A stretch of 64,000 nt of DNA from Cymodocea nodosa (lineage: Eukaryota; Streptophyta; Magnoliopsida; Alismatales; Cymodoceaceae), in NCBI GenBank assembly GCA_036874045.1, contig CM072335.1:950001-1014000 (forward strand), read 5' to 3'. A program made the translations under genes and the position numbers. Each line of letters begins with the position of its first letter. Within the stretch, counting starts at the first letter, position 1. The notes under the pieces are model-generated. The model ran no database searches. It saw nothing but the letters and a program-made list of their open reading frames with translations, and was not told the origin of the DNA. This document shows positions 62,901 to 64,000 of this stretch, piece after piece.

Positions 62901-63852
62901 TTCATCATCATCAGATTGGTCTTTTGATGACCCACTAGTAGCTGATCTTAGTTGGCCACCAGAATTTTGCAAATCGGATGACACAGGTTTTGCTCTCGAA
63001 CCACTGATGGCCTTATCATACATCTTGGTAATGCCAGATCCTGATAGGAAATTATAAGCTCGTCTCATGTAACTATGATGTATAATAGTGAATGTAATTT
63101 CAATTTTAAAATTATAATTTGGAAAAATACATACAGTTACAGTACTTCCAACAATCATGAAGAGAAGAAACCAGTCGATGCAGAAATGATGTTCCAGAAC
63201 AAAAACATAAAACACAACAAGGTATGTGCTGGAAAATGTTGAACAGATATGAAGTTCAAACTAGTTAGGAAAAGTAGATTTGACAAATTCATCATGAAAG
63301 AAAAGATATGCAATTTTTAAATATTTGAGGGCATGAAGTATCTCCATCGAGTAAAAAAAATAAAAACGACCAATGAAGCAATAAAAAAATTAAAAAGTTG
63401 ATCAGTAACTAAAAGAACATCTGAATAAAAATAACAGACAATAACATTTATTTAAGGAAATCGAATCAGAATACAACGTCGAAAACAGGGAAAACAATAT
63501 TCCTTGCATGCAAACAAAATGTAGACAAGCGAAAAGGGCAACTTTTATAAACAAATTGGCATTTTTAAAATATTAATAGTTAGCCAGATGTTTCAGAAGG
63601 GAATAAACGAAATCAGCAAGCCCTCAAGCAATAAGCTAATAATAGTCAAGAGAAGAAAAATCTGTTCATAGTATGAGGCAAAAGTAAAAAGATGGGCCTG
63701 TTTTTTGATGGAAAGCCATGTTCCTAAATGGTGGCTCAAAATTAATCAAAGGTACCCTTAAAAGGAGCTTGAGGTCTAGTTTGAGAATTATCCGACTCTT
63801 GTGATCTGGTTTCAACTGGAGGGGAGGAATCTTGAGCATTGACATCAGCAGT
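59913..63852 (-). CDS. bZIP transcription factor, group C-like, 5' end outside window
   Basis: Five 3' exons: 63756-63852, 62842-63040, 61180-61255, 60971-61096 and 59913-60290. They join in phase to 291 aa plus stop. A Ser/Asp-rich acidic stretch ([15 protein letters not shown]) precedes the basic region [20 protein letters not shown] with the invariant Asn-x7-Arg. A long leucine zipper follows ([28 protein letters not shown] and on through DVETMRAKV). The C-terminus includes [18 protein letters not shown] and ends DNPGVSK. The long zipper and acidic run fit group C (Opaque2-related, bZIP10/25/63-like) factors, which bind ACGT or GCN4-like promoter elements, often as heterodimers. The start and N-terminal activation region lie beyond 64000. 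Splitting of the basic region by an intron after RVRR is usual for this group. Confidence 0.92.
60414..60580. repeat. 82-bp tandem duplication in a bZIP intron
   Basis: Two units beginning GGAACTTCAAAGGCAATAAT share CCCTAAATCAATCGTAC and AAAAATGTAAAAC; they differ mainly by an AAT expansion in the second unit. Confidence 0.9.
61972..62315. repeat. 175-bp tandem duplication in a bZIP intron
   Basis: Two units share TCTTGACTTAATT, AACATAGAC, GTAGTTTCT, CATTTAGATTGAAACAGTTG and ATAATGTTCTTT in the same order. They lie between exons ending at 61255 and 62842. Confidence 0.9.
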
Positions 63853-64000
63853 CTGCAAGCATGTTAGAAAGGAATTAAGATCGTTTGTTGGGCCTGTGAG
63901 GAAGAGTTAATGTTTTAATTTCTTTGTGCATAAGTTGCATATTACAGTAACGATAAAATCTATGATGTATGATGTTTCCTTTTTTGGATCAGTATACTGT

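Noticed and set aside
1-64000. CRISPR arrays, operons, riboswitches or a novel defence-type system
   Set aside because: The window is plant nuclear DNA; the tandem repeats have no spacer architecture and the genes are unrelated eukaryotic loci.

Overview
The window is nuclear DNA of a flowering plant. It is AT-rich, its genes are split by many GT-AG introns, and it holds plant-type genes, a plant nuclear tRNA-Phe, organelle-derived DNA and several transposon families. A monocot is possible, but I cannot name the species from sequence alone.

Layout. 29-2303: a decayed partial copy of a GDP-mannose 3,5-epimerase (GME) gene. 2304-6400: gene-free DNA with simple repeats. 6405-8457 (+): a DUF506 gene (PDDEXK-like plant family) with a paired G-box/ABRE promoter and a 33-codon upstream ORF. 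8458-16181: no gene recognised; many microsatellites. 16.2-19.1 kb: a degenerate PIF/Harbinger transposon. 19776-21694 (-): an intact six-exon GME gene, with its leader and promoter region, including a duplicated leader block, up to about 24 kb. 25912-31828 (+): an 11-exon AAMP-like WD40 gene, head to head with GME. 32765-36897 (-): TIM9, two exons around a 3.85-kb intron that holds a mitochondrial 26S rRNA fragment and an RTE-type LINE relic. 37340-37412 (-): tRNA-Phe(GAA). 38503-53837 (-): an 18-exon acylamino-acid-releasing enzyme (AARE) with a plastid-transit-like N-terminus and several transposon insertions in its introns. 54.8-57.9 kb: a second degenerate PIF/Harbinger element. 59913-63852 (-): the 3' part of a group C-like bZIP transcription factor gene that continues past the window end.

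The genes are unrelated housekeeping or regulatory genes: ascorbate and cell-wall sugar supply (GME), mitochondrial inner-membrane import (TIM9), turnover of N-acylated peptides (AARE), a WD40 scaffold, a DUF506 protein and a bZIP factor. There is no operon-like logic. I rebuilt each multi-exon gene by hand from splice sites and reading phase. GME (379 aa), AAMP-like (391 aa), TIM9 (93 aa), AARE (845 aa) and DUF506 (369 aa) all join into uninterrupted frames.

I saw no convincing new biological system. The points most worth a second look are the DUF506 upstream ORF with its ABRE/RY promoter, the rRNA GTPase-centre fragment in the TIM9 intron, the duplicated GME leader and decaying GME copy, the L1 pieces on either side of AARE exons 13-14, and the two related Harbinger relics.
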